Origin: an uncultured Christensenella sp.
Lineage (GTDB): Bacteria; Bacillota; Clostridia; Christensenellales; Borkfalkiaceae
NCBI GenBank assembly: GCA_910583855.1
Contig: CAJTYL010000007.1
Location: 1-64,000, forward strand
Length of the DNA: 64,000 nt
Reading direction: 5' to 3'
Below, in pieces: positions 53,901-61,537 of this stretch (positions within the stretch are counted from its first letter, which is position 1; the number at the start of each line of letters is the position of its first letter). A program made the translations under genes and the position numbers. Under the pieces are notes generated by a model. The model was not told where the DNA came from, made no database searches, and saw nothing but the letters and a program-made list of their open reading frames with translations.

Positions 53901-55476
53901 CCAAGGATATTATGCCGATTTGAACGACGAAGAAACAAAATATTATAATGCGGATATGAGTAGCGCACGAGATTGGGATATCGCATCAGATTGTACGTTA
54001 TATGCGCGTTGGGAAGGTATTTCAAGTACGATAACGTTTGAAATGGAAGGAGGAAGCGGAGGAACAAAAAGTACAACGGCATATTTTGGATCTGAAATGC
54101 CTACGGAGGATTTAGTCGCTCCAACAAGGACAGACTATATATTCAAAGGTTATTATGAAGAACTGAATGGCAATGGAAAGAAGTATTATGATGGTCCGAA
54201 TATGGAGAGTGCCCATGATTGGGATAAGATTGAAGATACAAAATTATATGCATATTGGGAAAAAGTTTATTATTCGGTAACGCTTCACTACGGCGGCGGG
54301 CTGAGCGGCAGCGATACAGTCAGCGTGGCGTACGGCGAAACGATGCCATTACCTTACGGCAGAGACAGCGCGCCTATACATAGAGGATATGAATTTGTCG
54401 GATATTTCAGCGGAGAAAACGGCAGCGGAACGCAATATTATTCTATGGAGGTACATTCAGGTTCCGATAGCAGATATTATGAAAGATTAGTTCCTTTAAG
54501 GCGATGGTACAGCCACAGTAACGGAGATTTGTACGGGTACTGGAAGCCGTTGGAGTGCGATTATACGTATGAAAACGTTAAACTGAACGACGGATATTTT
54601 GACGAGAAATCTACCGTGTATTTAAAACACGGAACTACGGCAACGATAACTGCAAAAACCTTTGAGGGATATAAATTTTTATATTTCAACAGGGGCGGTG
54701 TACAAGTTTCGTCTCAAACTGTAACGTGGGATATTGAATTGAAAAGGTCAGAAGATGACGGCAAGGTCCGTCCCGTAGACGGATTTTTTGCGGTATACGA
54801 TAAAGACGAATGTATCGCCGCGGGTTCGCTGATAACGCTTGCGGACGGCAGACAGGTAACGGTAGAAAGCTTGACTGGCAACGAGGAGTTATTGGTTTGG
54901 AACTTATATACGGGAATGTACGATACTGCGCCGATACTGTTTATAGACAGCGACCCTTCGGGGCTTTACGAAGTAATAAAGCTGTATTTCTCGGACGGTA
55001 CGCAGGTTAAAGTAATAAGCGAGCACGGGTTCTGGGACTATAATCTGAACGAATACGTCTATCTAAACGCTAACGCTTATGAATATATCGGGCATTGGTT
55101 CAACAAGGGCGAAACGAAGGTACAGCTTACGGACGTAGAAATAACGGAGGAGTACACGACTCCTTACAGCCCCGTAACTTACGGACATCTGTGCTATTTC
55201 GTAGACGGTATGCTGTCAATGCCCGGCGGCATAGACGGACTTTTCAATATCTTTGCAGTTGACGCCGAAACTATGAAATACGACGAGTCGGCTATGGCAG
55301 CGGATATCGAGCGGTACGGACTGTTTACGTACGAAGAGTTTGCAGAACTCGTTCCCGTATCCGAGGAAGTATTCAACGCCTTCAACGGGCTGTATTTAAA
55401 GGTTGCGATAGGCAAGGGTCTAATCGATACCGACAGACTTTTATCTCTTGCGCAAAGATACGCGGAATTCTTTTAA
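50950..55476 (+). CDS. 1508-residue surface protein: peptidase-like, LRR, InlB repeats, Hint
   Basis: The protein has a signal peptide of about 40 residues, then a papain/C39-like cysteine-peptidase domain (Cys86 in KGSCTTVAVQ, His226 in NFHVVNAYGY). BspA-type leucine-rich repeats follow at about 290-560 (SIGNGAFLECNAL, TIGNNAFENCYNL), then eight to nine InlB/Flg_new repeats to about 1210. A Hint (hedgehog/intein) domain starts at Cys1288 (CIAAGSLITLADG) with a VISEHGFW block and runs to the C-terminus. Hint domains self-cleave at their first Cys, so the protein may release or transfer its N-terminal part. The Hint-coding DNA is visibly more GC-rich than the repeat region, suggesting a modular origin. 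Confidence 0.85.
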   Translation: MMLKNVKKTLMLMLICITVLFALIAFCMMSSKTVSAYASAGAETSVDVSANISDFTDLKYISNADYFKANPRHAINNGSDNAKGSCTTVAVQMLMGYHNYYSDRRLIPEFGENGVRFLSANYGDINDNPLVKSTPGRDYGRASIGTEDGLYKEILDLTLFSDLEGIGQAVYLVKDGAVKFVNKYSPIKENVSITAGLFSEEAAKEEIDAGRPIVLGMAVLGDKNFHVVNAYGYAKYNGVQGFITHYGYRDDKTQIWVPSSWFGFQITMNVEHIHSFKDKEINLIDTYREIECETCGYTGVDSLYDINTNGTIVRLRYPLNKAITIPENIGGIEVKAIGSSVFANQTNITEINIPSSVKSIGNGAFLECNALSRIYLLYDVITIGNNAFENCYNLTSLYSLNNVQNIGSYAFKGCKLLSHYNIPKSLETIGDGAFAGCHNLEISVSEGNTNYCTSGNILFNKDKTNLIAAGKILSDITIPSTVTKISPYAFWGNSNLKTVRINESCTSIGSFAFENCENLTSVYFYAYSVPQIQANSFAVADFTLYVPRSVQAEYYSAFVGFTNKIDSIPITVTLVSDNKVINTLNTYFGATIVGLEDPFKTGYNFVGWYDNAEYDGDIYINNGLWDSKVDFTLYAKWTARQFYITFAGYGSDGLEDKLVTYDEPIGKLPTPTKTGYTFVGWKDEHNVYYTSDTILQRTSNLSLTSDFKVNEYVISYNGNGGNPSADSQTVNYGSVVNTLATASRDGYTFKEWNTQADGKGDKVSAPFTYNNTDNLTLYAQYTANKYFVMFDNDGGDGEANGVEATYNLPMPTDGLTAPIRRGYTFQGYYTEKNGKGIPYYNADMTSANDCNFLKQTTLYANWKANEYDVYLDAQNGSEISTVKATYNSPMPTENITAPTRKGYTFQGYYTEKNGSGTPYYNANMTSANVCNFLEPTTLYANWNANEYTVILKSGELTGGTDSVKATYMAPMPSAIAPQRFGYIFQGYYADLNDEETKYYNADMSSARDWDIASDCTLYARWEGISSTITFEMEGGSGGTKSTTAYFGSEMPTEDLVAPTRTDYIFKGYYEELNGNGKKYYDGPNMESAHDWDKIEDTKLYAYWEKVYYSVTLHYGGGLSGSDTVSVAYGETMPLPYGRDSAPIHRGYEFVGYFSGENGSGTQYYSMEVHSGSDSRYYERLVPLRRWYSHSNGDLYGYWKPLECDYTYENVKLNDGYFDEKSTVYLKHGTTATITAKTFEGYKFLYFNRGGVQVSSQTVTWDIELKRSEDDGKVRPVDGFFAVYDKDECIAAGSLITLADGRQVTVESLTGNEELLVWNLYTGMYDTAPILFIDSDPSGLYEVIKLYFSDGTQVKVISEHGFWDYNLNEYVYLNANAYEYIGHWFNKGETKVQLTDVEITEEYTTPYSPVTYGHLCYFVDGMLSMPGGIDGLFNIFAVDAETMKYDESAMAADIERYGLFTYEEFAELVPVSEEVFNAFNGLYLKVAIGKGLIDTDRLLSLAQRYAEFF

Positions 55477-55493
55477 ATAAATTTACCTTTTAT

Positions 55494-55532
55494 AAAGCGG
55501 GCTTATTCACAAACGGAATAAGCCCGCTTTTT
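55494..55532 (+). terminator. Terminator of the surface protein operon
   Basis: AAAGCGGGCTTATTC pairs with GAATAAGCCCGCTTT and is followed by TT. Confidence 0.88.
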
Positions 55533-55568
55533 GCGACCGTTTTCGCGCGGGGTTTTTAAACTTCTGTA

Positions 55569-55597
55569 TTGACTTTAATGGGCGGGCGTGTTATAAT
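55569..55597 (+). promoter_or_regulatory. Promoter of the GH13/glgB unit
   Basis: TTGACT at 55569-55574 and TATAAT at 55592-55597 have a 17-bp spacer, 37 bp before the ATG. Confidence 0.82.
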
Positions 55598-55634
55598 TTT
55601 ATTTGAAATATCCGGCTTAATTTTAAGGACTTCT

Positions 55635-57677
55635 ATGATAAACAGAAACGCATTGTTTTCGGACGAAACGGCAAATTTCAAAACCCCGTACGAGCCCGCA
55701 TCCGGCGATACCGTCACTATAATATTCAGAACGCTCGCAAACGACGTTTTGCAGGCTTGGGCGGTAATAAACGGCGTCCGTCACAAGATGACGAAATTCA
55801 GAACGGACGAGCATTTCGATTTTTATAAATTTTCCTTTAAGTGTACGCAAAAGAAAGTAAGCTATCACTTCTGCGCCGTAGACGAGGACGATATTATCTT
55901 TGTTAACCGTTTGGGCGCGGTCGAAAACGTGCAGGCAGAGTACGACTTTTCTTTCGTCCCCGGCTTCAAAGTTCCCGATTGGGCAAAGGGAACGGTGTTT
56001 TACCAGATTTTCCCCGACCGCTTTTGCAACGGCAATCCGGACAACGACGTCGAGGACAACGAATACTACTACACGGGCGGACATTCGCGGAGAATAAGGG
56101 AGTGGCACAAGTTCCCCGACAGCCTTGACGTCAACTGCTTTTACGGCGGCGACTTGCAGGGCGTAAGGCAAAAGCTGAACTATTTGCAGGAACTCGGCGT
56201 TGAGGCGATTTATTTCAACCCTATTTTCGTTTCGCCCTCTAACCATAAGTACGACACGCAGGACTACGACTATATTGACCCGCACCTTGCCGTAATAGAG
56301 GACGACGTGCAGCATTCAATGCAGCATTGGGAGAAGCACAACGGCTACGCGCCCAAGTACATTAAGCGCACCGTTTCCAAAACCAACCTGGAAAAGAGCA
56401 ACGAATATTTTGCGGAATTGGTTAAGGAAATCCACTCCCGCGGAATGAAAGTCGTCGTAGACGGCGTGTTTAATCACTGCGGCTCATTCAATAAATGGCT
56501 GGACAGGGAGGGAATTTATCTCGATAAAGAGGGCTACGAGGAAGGTGCTTTTCAATCGGTGAAGAGCCCGTACAGAAGTTATTTCAAGTTCAAAAAGCCC
56601 AACGAAGCTCACAGCGAATACGAGGGCTGGTGGGGCTTTGCTACGCTTCCCAAACTGAACTACGAAAAGAGCCCGCAGCTTGAAGAATATATCCTCGATA
56701 TGGGCGCAAAGTGGGTTTCCGAGCCCTATTCGGCGGACGGCTGGCGGCTTGACGTAGCAGCAGATCTCGGACACAGCGCAACCTACAATCATAAATTTTG
56801 GCAGAAGTTCCGCGCCCGTGTGCGGCGGGCCAACCCCGAAGCATTTATTTTTGCCGAGCACTACGGTTCGCCCGAAAGCTGGTTCGGCGGCAACGAGTGG
56901 GACTCGGTGATGAACTACGACGCATTTATGGAGCCCGTCAGTTGGTTTTTGACCGGTATGGAAAAGCACAGCGAGGCGTTCGACGGAGGCAAGCTGAGGG
57001 ACGGCAAACAGTTTTTTGACAGCATCTTCAAGGCAATGTCCAAGTTTCCCCGCCCTGCGCTGGATTCGGCGTTGAACCAATTATCCAATCACGACCATTC
57101 GCGCTTTTTGACGCGCACCAACAGAACGGTAGGCACCACCCGTACAAAAGGACCGCACGCCGCGGGCTACGGTATCGATAAGCGCGTTATGCAGCTTGCC
57201 GTGCTTATTCAGATGACCTGGGTGGGCTCGCCCGGCGTTTACTACGCGGACGAGGCGGGGCAGGTGGGTTGGACGGACCCCGACAGCCGCAGAACGTACC
57301 CGTGGGGCAGCGAGGATAACGAACTTATAGATTTCCATAAGCACGCTATAGCTTTAAGAAAACGTATTTCCTGCCTTAAAACGGGCAGCCTTAAACAGCT
57401 TGACGCGGGCAACGGCTATATCGCTTACGGCAGGTTTGACGGGGACGAGTGCTGCGTTGTCGTTATAAACTGCAACGACGGCGAGATTTCTTTGACCGTG
57501 CCCGTGTGGGAGCTCGGCGTTCCGCACGACGGTGCGGATATGAAGTTGAAGTTTGCCTGCGGGGATTGGGGCTATACCGAGCGCGAAGAGAAAAGCGCAG
57601 TCAAGCACGGCAGACTTTTCGTGACCCTGCCCGAAAATTGCGGATTAGTGTATTATTATAATTATAACGAAGAATAG
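55635..57677 (+). CDS. Intracellular GH13 cyclomaltodextrinase/neopullulanase type
   Basis: This 680-residue enzyme lacks a signal peptide. A CBM34-like N-terminal domain of about 125 residues precedes VFYQIFPDRFCNGNP and the GH13 barrel. Catalytic residues are Asp373 (GWRLDVAADLGH), Glu408 (FAEHYGSPES) and Asp487 (LSNHDHSRF). The ATG at 55635 fits the promoter; upstream in-frame starts would lie within the promoter itself. Paired with glgB, it likely acts in glycogen or maltodextrin remodelling. It is the third GH13 hydrolase in the window. Confidence 0.9.
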   Translation: MINRNALFSDETANFKTPYEPASGDTVTIIFRTLANDVLQAWAVINGVRHKMTKFRTDEHFDFYKFSFKCTQKKVSYHFCAVDEDDIIFVNRLGAVENVQAEYDFSFVPGFKVPDWAKGTVFYQIFPDRFCNGNPDNDVEDNEYYYTGGHSRRIREWHKFPDSLDVNCFYGGDLQGVRQKLNYLQELGVEAIYFNPIFVSPSNHKYDTQDYDYIDPHLAVIEDDVQHSMQHWEKHNGYAPKYIKRTVSKTNLEKSNEYFAELVKEIHSRGMKVVVDGVFNHCGSFNKWLDREGIYLDKEGYEEGAFQSVKSPYRSYFKFKKPNEAHSEYEGWWGFATLPKLNYEKSPQLEEYILDMGAKWVSEPYSADGWRLDVAADLGHSATYNHKFWQKFRARVRRANPEAFIFAEHYGSPESWFGGNEWDSVMNYDAFMEPVSWFLTGMEKHSEAFDGGKLRDGKQFFDSIFKAMSKFPRPALDSALNQLSNHDHSRFLTRTNRTVGTTRTKGPHAAGYGIDKRVMQLAVLIQMTWVGSPGVYYADEAGQVGWTDPDSRRTYPWGSEDNELIDFHKHAIALRKRISCLKTGSLKQLDAGNGYIAYGRFDGDECCVVVINCNDGEISLTVPVWELGVPHDGADMKLKFACGDWGYTEREEKSAVKHGRLFVTLPENCGLVYYYNYNEE

Positions 57678-57732
57678 TACATGCGCTCAAATAACGGATA
57701 AAAATTAAAAATCAATATTATAAGGGTAAGAA

Positions 57733-59790
57733 ATGAATAAATTTTTCGGGGATTTGGACAGATATCTGTTCCATCACGGCACTCATTACGAGCTTTACAA
57801 CAAGATGGGTGCGCACATACGCGAGGAAAACGGCGTTCGCGGCGTCCGTTTCGTGCTTTGGGCGCCTAACGCAAAAGCCGTTTGCGTCGTTTCGGACGGC
57901 AACGGCTGGACGCCTTGGGCAGACGTTATGGAAAAGGTTGACGACGCCATGTGGGAGCTGTTCGTCCCCGGAATGTGCGAGGGAGTCAAATATAAATACT
58001 TAATCGTCCGCGCAGACGGCAGTGAGGCGTATAAAATCGACCCCTACGCTTACGGCTCGGAAAAACGCCCCGCAAACGCTTCCGTCGTTACCAATCTCGA
58101 TAACTACGTTTGGGGCGACGGAAAGTGGCGCAAAGAGAAGAAAGGCGAAAACTTCCTTGAAAAGCCGATGGCTGTGTACGAGGTGCATTTGGGAAGCTGG
58201 AAAAAGGACTTGTCAAAGTGGGACGAGGACCAGTTTTTCGACTACCGCCGCTTGGCGCACGAGCTTGCCGAATACGTCAACTATATGGGCTATACGCATG
58301 TGGAGCTTATGGGTATTTGCGAATATCCCTTCGACCCGAGCTGGGGCTATCAGGTAACGGGCTACTTCTGTCCCACCGCAAGATACGGCTCGCCCGAGGA
58401 TTTTATGTATTTCGTCGACCATATGCATAAGAACGGCATCGGCGTAATTTTGGACTGGGTGCCTGCGCACTTCCCCAAGGACGATTGGGGGCTTGCCAAC
58501 TTCGACGGAACGCCCCTCTACGAATACGCCGACCCATTGCGCGCCGAATATCCCGAATGGGGCACGAAGGCGTTCGATTTGAGCAAAAAGGAGGTTTCCA
58601 ATTTCCTCATAGCTTCCGCTTTCTTCTGGGTTGAAAAATATCATATAGACGCGCTTCGCGCGGACGCGGTTGCTGCAATGTTCTATAACAGCTTCGGCAG
58701 AGAGCAGTACCGCCCCAATATCTACGGCGGCAACGAAAATTTGGAAAGCTTCGAGTTCTTCCGCCATTTGAACAGTGTTATAAGACAGCGCACTGACGCT
58801 TTCCTGATTGCTGAGGACAGCTCCATAATCGCGGGCGTTACGAAGCCCGCAAAGGACGGCGGCTTCGGTTTCGGCTTAAAGTGGAATATGGGCTGGATGA
58901 ACGACGGCATAAAATACTACAACACCGACCCCATTTTCAGACCCTATCACCATCACCTGATGACGCACACCTTCGAGTACGCTTTCAACGAAAATTATAT
59001 GCTCGTTTTGTCGCACGACGAGGTAGTTTATGGCAAAGGCACTATGATAAATAAGCAGGTCGGCAACAAAATGGATAAGATGGGCAGCCTTAAAACCTGC
59101 TACACAATGATGATGGGACACCCCGGCAAAAAGCTTCTGTTTATGGGTCAGGAATTTGCTCAGGAGCGGGAGTGGAACTTCAAAACGGGGCTTGACTGGT
59201 TCCTTTGCGACGACGAGGGGCATCGCGACGTTATGAACTGTTACCGCACCCTTCTGCATATTTACAGGAATTATCCCGTTTTATATAACGATTGCGGCGG
59301 ACCTGTCACGTGCGAGTGGATAAACAGCGGCGACTATAACAGGAATATTTTCACGTTTATACGCCGCAACCCGTGGAATTATAACAACGCGCTTATCTTC
59401 GTGTGCAACTTTGCGCCCGTCGAGCGGTATGAAATGGGCGTAGGCGCGCCCGTTGCAGGTAAATATAAGCGGATTTTTACAACGTATTCGGAAGATAACC
59501 TCGTTGAAATCAACGCGATAGAAGAGCTTTGCGACGGCAGAAAATACAAGCTTAAATTCGATTTAAGACCGTACGAATCTATAATTTTCGAAATCCCGTT
59601 CGTTGAGGAAACGGAGGAAGAAAGGAAGGAACACAAGAAAGTCCAAACAGCAATAAAGAAGCAGTTCAACGAGATTAAAAACGACCTGTCGCACGTCCCC
59701 CAGATTGAAGTGCCCGAAGCGTTGAAAAAGAATACCTCCGAAAAAAAACCTGCGTCGGCTAAAAAATCTTCTGCAAAGAAAAAATCGTAA
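57733..59790 (+). CDS. glgB: 1,4-alpha-glucan branching enzyme
   Basis: This 685-residue enzyme introduces alpha-1,6 branches into glycogen. It has an N-terminal CBM48 (VRGVRFVLWAPNAKAVCVV), the barrel with DWVPAHFPKDDWG, the nucleophile Asp311 (DALRADAVAAM), Glu361 (LIAEDSS) and Asp429 (LSHDEVVYGKG). A Lys/Ser/Ala-rich tail (KKPASAKKSSAKKKS) ends the protein, unlike typical GlgB. It follows the GH13 gene by 55 bp. Confidence 0.95.
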   Translation: MNKFFGDLDRYLFHHGTHYELYNKMGAHIREENGVRGVRFVLWAPNAKAVCVVSDGNGWTPWADVMEKVDDAMWELFVPGMCEGVKYKYLIVRADGSEAYKIDPYAYGSEKRPANASVVTNLDNYVWGDGKWRKEKKGENFLEKPMAVYEVHLGSWKKDLSKWDEDQFFDYRRLAHELAEYVNYMGYTHVELMGICEYPFDPSWGYQVTGYFCPTARYGSPEDFMYFVDHMHKNGIGVILDWVPAHFPKDDWGLANFDGTPLYEYADPLRAEYPEWGTKAFDLSKKEVSNFLIASAFFWVEKYHIDALRADAVAAMFYNSFGREQYRPNIYGGNENLESFEFFRHLNSVIRQRTDAFLIAEDSSIIAGVTKPAKDGGFGFGLKWNMGWMNDGIKYYNTDPIFRPYHHHLMTHTFEYAFNENYMLVLSHDEVVYGKGTMINKQVGNKMDKMGSLKTCYTMMMGHPGKKLLFMGQEFAQEREWNFKTGLDWFLCDDEGHRDVMNCYRTLLHIYRNYPVLYNDCGGPVTCEWINSGDYNRNIFTFIRRNPWNYNNALIFVCNFAPVERYEMGVGAPVAGKYKRIFTTYSEDNLVEINAIEELCDGRKYKLKFDLRPYESIIFEIPFVEETEEERKEHKKVQTAIKKQFNEIKNDLSHVPQIEVPEALKKNTSEKKPASAKKSSAKKKS

Positions 59791-59805
59791 TCTAAAACAA
59801 ATTTG

Positions 59806-59836
59806 AAGCCGCCCGCGCAATTTGCGCGGGCGGCTT
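59806..59836 (+). terminator. Terminator after glgB
   Basis: AAGCCGCCCGCGCA pairs with TGCGCGGGCGGCTT around an ATT loop. The stem is identical to that at 47805-47835. Confidence 0.9.
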
Positions 59837-59872
59837 TATTAAAAATACGCGGCTAACGCTGTGCGCTTACAC

Positions 59873-59901
59873 TTGACCGATATGGCGCGTTGTAGTATAA
59901 T
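59873..59901 (+). promoter_or_regulatory. Promoter of nadA
   Basis: TTGACC at 59873-59878 and TATAAT at 59896-59901 have a 17-bp spacer. The ATG lies 25 bp further, which rules out the longer in-frame start at 59861. Confidence 0.82.
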
Positions 59902-59926
59902 TCATATGCAATATTTAGGAATTTAT

Positions 59927-60841
59927 ATGATTAGAGATTTACAGCAGCAAATTTTCGAACTTAAAAAAGAGCGTGATATATGTATCCTCGCCCACAGCTA
60001 TATGTCCGAAGAGATATGCGAGGTCGCAGATTTCACGGGCGACAGCTACGCCCTGTCCGTAAAGGCGAAAACCGTCCCGCAAAGCACCGTAATAATGTGC
60101 GGAGTCAGGTTTATGGCGGAAACAGTCAAAATGTTTTCGCCGGGGAAAAAAGTTATCCTTGCTAACCCCGCGGCGGGCTGTCCTATGGCGGAGCAGTTCG
60201 GTAAGGAGGAAATTCTGCGCATAAAAAAAGAAAACCCGGACATTGCCGTCGTTGCGTACGTAAACACCACGGCGGAGCTTAAAACCGTTGCGGACGTTTG
60301 CGTAACATCGTCGAGCGCGGTTAAAATTTGCCGCGTTATGCCTGAAAAAAACATTCTTTTCATTCCCGATATAAACTTAGGAACTTACGTGAAAAGTCAA
60401 GTGCCAGAAAAGAATTTCAAACTTTTATCCGGCGGCTGCCCCGTTCACGCAAAAGCCGGTCGGGAGGAAGCAATAAAAGCCAAGGCGGCGCACCCCGACG
60501 CACTGTTTTTGGTTCACCCTGAATGCCGCGCTGAGGTCGTAGAACTTGCGGACTTCGTCGGCTCAACTTCGGGAATAATGGATTTTGCGGAGAAGTCCGA
60601 GGCGAAGGAGTTCATTATCGGCACTGAAAACGCTATTGTTCAGCACCTGCAATTCAAGTGCCGCAATAAAAAGTTTTATCCCCTTTCAAAGGATTTCGTT
60701 TGCCGCGATATGAAAATAACGACCTTGCCCGACGTTTTAAACTGCGTCTTAGGCCGCGGCGGCGAAGAAATAGTTTTAGAAGAGGGTTTAAGGAAAAAAG
60801 CAGTAAAGTGTATTGAAAGAATGATTGAATTAGGCGGCTAA
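59927..60841 (+). CDS. nadA: Quinolinate synthase A
   Basis: This 304-residue [4Fe-4S] enzyme condenses iminoaspartate with dihydroxyacetone phosphate to form quinolinate for NAD synthesis. ILAHSYMSEEICEVADFTGDS, MCGVRFMAETVK, VHPECRAEVV and CRDMKITTLPDV carry the family motifs and candidate cluster cysteines. The ATG behind AGGA at 59927 fits the promoter. No nadB or nadC gene is adjacent; placement beside iron-sulphur assembly genes is suggestive because NadA needs a cluster. Confidence 0.93.
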   Translation: MIRDLQQQIFELKKERDICILAHSYMSEEICEVADFTGDSYALSVKAKTVPQSTVIMCGVRFMAETVKMFSPGKKVILANPAAGCPMAEQFGKEEILRIKKENPDIAVVAYVNTTAELKTVADVCVTSSSAVKICRVMPEKNILFIPDINLGTYVKSQVPEKNFKLLSGGCPVHAKAGREEAIKAKAAHPDALFLVHPECRAEVVELADFVGSTSGIMDFAEKSEAKEFIIGTENAIVQHLQFKCRNKKFYPLSKDFVCRDMKITTLPDVLNCVLGRGGEEIVLEEGLRKKAVKCIERMIELGG

Positions 60842-60854
60842 AATTCATTCCGCT

Positions 60855-61020
60855 AATTGTCATTCTTGCGCTTTTGCCCCCTGTCATTCTGCGCGAGGGC
60901 AAAGCCCGCTGCTTTGCGCACCTTATTGTAAAAATTTCTTGTAATAATGCGCAAAACGCAGTGAAGAATATCAAATAATCACGGTGCAAAACGCAGTGTA
61001 GCGTAGCCGAAGAATCTCAC
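60855..61020. repeat. Intergenic inverted-repeat element
   Basis: The stretch begins with two TGTCATTCT-type segments and ends in GAAGAATCTCAC. Inside, AAAACGCAGTG occurs twice (about 60951 and 60987). The ends are partly inverted (GTCATTCT.GCG against GAAGAATC), the layout of dispersed REP/MITE-like intergenic elements. It contains no gene. Confidence 0.5.
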
Positions 61021-61055
61021 TTTATAGCAAATAAAATTTGCGAAGGAGACATTAT

Positions 61056-61445
61056 ATGATGATAACGACCAAGGGCAGGAACGCCCTGAAAATTATGATT
61101 GATTTGGCTCAGCACGCGGGCGACGGGTTTGTTTCCCTCAACGATATTGCCGAGCGGCAAAAGGAATCCGTTAAATACCTTGAAACTTCGGTGGCGCAAC
61201 TCTCCGCCGCAGGCTTCGTTTTAAGCGCGCGCGGCAAAAGCGGCGGCTATAGGCTTGCCCGCCCTGCACAAGATTACAGTGTTGCGGAAATCCTGACCGT
61301 CGGAGAAGGTTCGCTCGCGCCGGTTTCCTGTCTTATAAGCGGATGTGAAAACGCAGGCACCTGCCAGACGTTGCCTCTTTTCAAAGAGCTTGACGAAGTT
61401 ATAATGAGTTTCTTGAATTCCAAAACTTTGCAGGACTTGATTTAA
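61056..61445 (+). CDS. iscR: Rrf2/IscR-family iron-sulphur regulator
   Basis: This 129-residue regulator has an N-terminal winged helix (TTKGRNALKIMIDLA, then YLETSVAQLSAAGFV and GKSGGYRLAR). Three cysteines in CLISGCENAGTC are the [2Fe-2S] ligands of IscR relatives. GGAG precedes the tandem ATGs; the longer in-frame start is rejected because it places that site inside the gene. The palindrome 20 bp downstream over the iscS promoter is its probable target. Confidence 0.9.
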   Translation: MMITTKGRNALKIMIDLAQHAGDGFVSLNDIAERQKESVKYLETSVAQLSAAGFVLSARGKSGGYRLARPAQDYSVAEILTVGEGSLAPVSCLISGCENAGTCQTLPLFKELDEVIMSFLNSKTLQDLI

Positions 61446-61466
61446 TTGAAAATTTTAAAATTCACG

Positions 61467-61495
61467 TTAATTCCTATTGACAAGATAGGAATTAA
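61467..61495. promoter_or_regulatory. Palindromic operator over the iscS promoter
   Basis: TTAATTCCTAT (61467-61477) and ATAGGAATTAA (61485-61495) are perfect 11-bp arms around a 7-bp centre. The -35 TTGACA lies inside, so a bound repressor would block RNA polymerase. Confidence 0.85.
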
Positions 61496-61505
61496 TATTT
61501 ATAAT
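61477..61505 (+). promoter_or_regulatory. Consensus promoter of iscS-iscU
   Basis: TTGACA at 61477-61482, exactly 17 bp, then TATAAT at 61500-61505: a full consensus promoter, so tight repression via the overlapping palindrome would be needed. Confidence 0.9.
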
Positions 61506-61537
61506 TTAATCATACTAAACGAGTAGGAATTATAGAG

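Noticed and set aside
53300..54250. Repeated DNA considered as a tandem repeat or CRISPR-like array
   Set aside because: The repeats are in frame within the surface protein gene and encode InlB-type modules; no short identical repeats with unique spacers exist.
54811..55476. Terminal domain of the 1508-residue protein as an intein
   Set aside because: The domain runs to the C-terminus with no extein and no HN-type splice end, so Hint self-cleavage is likelier than splicing.
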